DNA of 14,541 nucleotides from Anaerolineae bacterium (GTDB lineage: Bacteria; Chloroflexota; Anaerolineae; 4572-78; J111), in NCBI GenBank assembly GCA_020433835.1, contig JAGRBY010000117.1, positions 1-14,541 on the forward strand, given 5' to 3'. Below the pieces are notes generated by a model, which worked only from the letters and a program-made list of their open reading frames with translations, made no database searches and was not told where the DNA came from. Below are positions 14,355 to 14,541 of the stretch, piece by piece. Made by a program: the position numbers and the translations under genes. Each line of letters opens with the position of its first letter. Position 1 is the stretch's first letter.

Positions 14355-14541
14355 TGACCCTCCCTACTCCCCACCCCCTGGCCTAAACAGACCATTGCCC
14401 CCGCTCAATCCTCGTGTTAAAATACAGACAATCGACTACAACCCCCACGCCCTCAGCGACTGCCTCGTCTCCCCCAACCGCCAGGAACCGAAAGGCCTGC
14501 CCTACCAGAAAGCAGTCAGACAGTCTCGCTTCAGACGACAG
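14355..14541. other. Right edge, no gene recognised
   Basis: C-rich sequence. A plus-strand frame containing IQTIDYNPHALSDC (about 14419-14460) is open to the window edge, but no credible start or family can be given. The minus strand is also open over part of it. The stretch is too short to decide whether a gene begins or ends here. Confidence 0.4.

Noticed and set aside
14419..14541. Partial coding sequence at the right edge
   Set aside because: A frame is open to the edge but too short, with no convincing start, ribosome-binding site or recognisable family.

Overview
The window reads as a chromosomal segment of a bacterium, most likely a Chloroflexota member of the Anaerolineae type. That placement is inferred from three things: the CTCCAGTCTCCAAT-type tandem repeat inside a gene, the FLPIIIK-type C-terminus on a secreted protein, and the style of the glycosyltransferase genes. 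No rRNA or tRNA gene is present to confirm it.

Layout. (1) Positions 1-1088, minus strand, GC-rich: an XPB-type DEAD/DEAH helicase gene running off the left edge. Its reading frame is broken at a 7/14-bp tandem repeat (306-376); the helicase sequence resumes after the repeat in another frame. (2) Positions 1089-2413: 1.3 kb of AT-rich DNA without a recognisable gene. It holds several well-formed inverted repeats, a candidate promoter and an isolated, very strong Shine-Dalgarno sequence followed by a hairpin. (3) Positions 2414-14126, all plus strand: an eight-gene surface polysaccharide locus. (4) Positions 14127-14541: non-coding, again GC-rich, with a palindromic repeat of the CTGAGCTTGCCGAAGGG type. 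No gene is identified up to the right edge.

The polysaccharide locus has three gene blocks. Block one (2414-7606) is a DPM1-like GT2 glycosyltransferase, a double-domain GT2 glycosyltransferase, a NodB-type polysaccharide deacetylase and a FemAB/CelD-like acyltransferase. The first three overlap by one base at stop/start, and the fourth follows after 32 bp. Block two (7838-11623) is a secreted GH16 beta-glucanase lipoprotein with a DNRLRE domain, then an unusual fusion of a Wzx-like flippase to an intact APH/choline-kinase-like domain. Block three (11818-14126) is a large multi-pass membrane protein (candidate GT-C transferase or polymerase) overlapping a small four-helix membrane protein.

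The proposed flow is: sugar assembly on a lipid carrier (GT2 proteins), modification by deacetylation and acyl or aminoacyl transfer, export by the flippase with possible phosphorylation by the fused kinase, polymerisation or further glycosylation by the membrane protein, and trimming outside the cell by the GH16 enzyme. No priming transferase or Wzc/Wzz chain-length regulator is seen, so part of the pathway must lie outside the window.

Block two is bracketed by two copies, in opposite orientation, of a roughly 140-165 bp imperfect palindrome (about 7631-7770 and 11621-11786). Each lies just after a stop codon, and a degenerate third copy may follow the last gene. The main points of interest are this repeat family, the flippase-kinase fusion, the repeat-broken helicase, whose frame loss of one heptamer would restore, and the structured AT-rich leader region.
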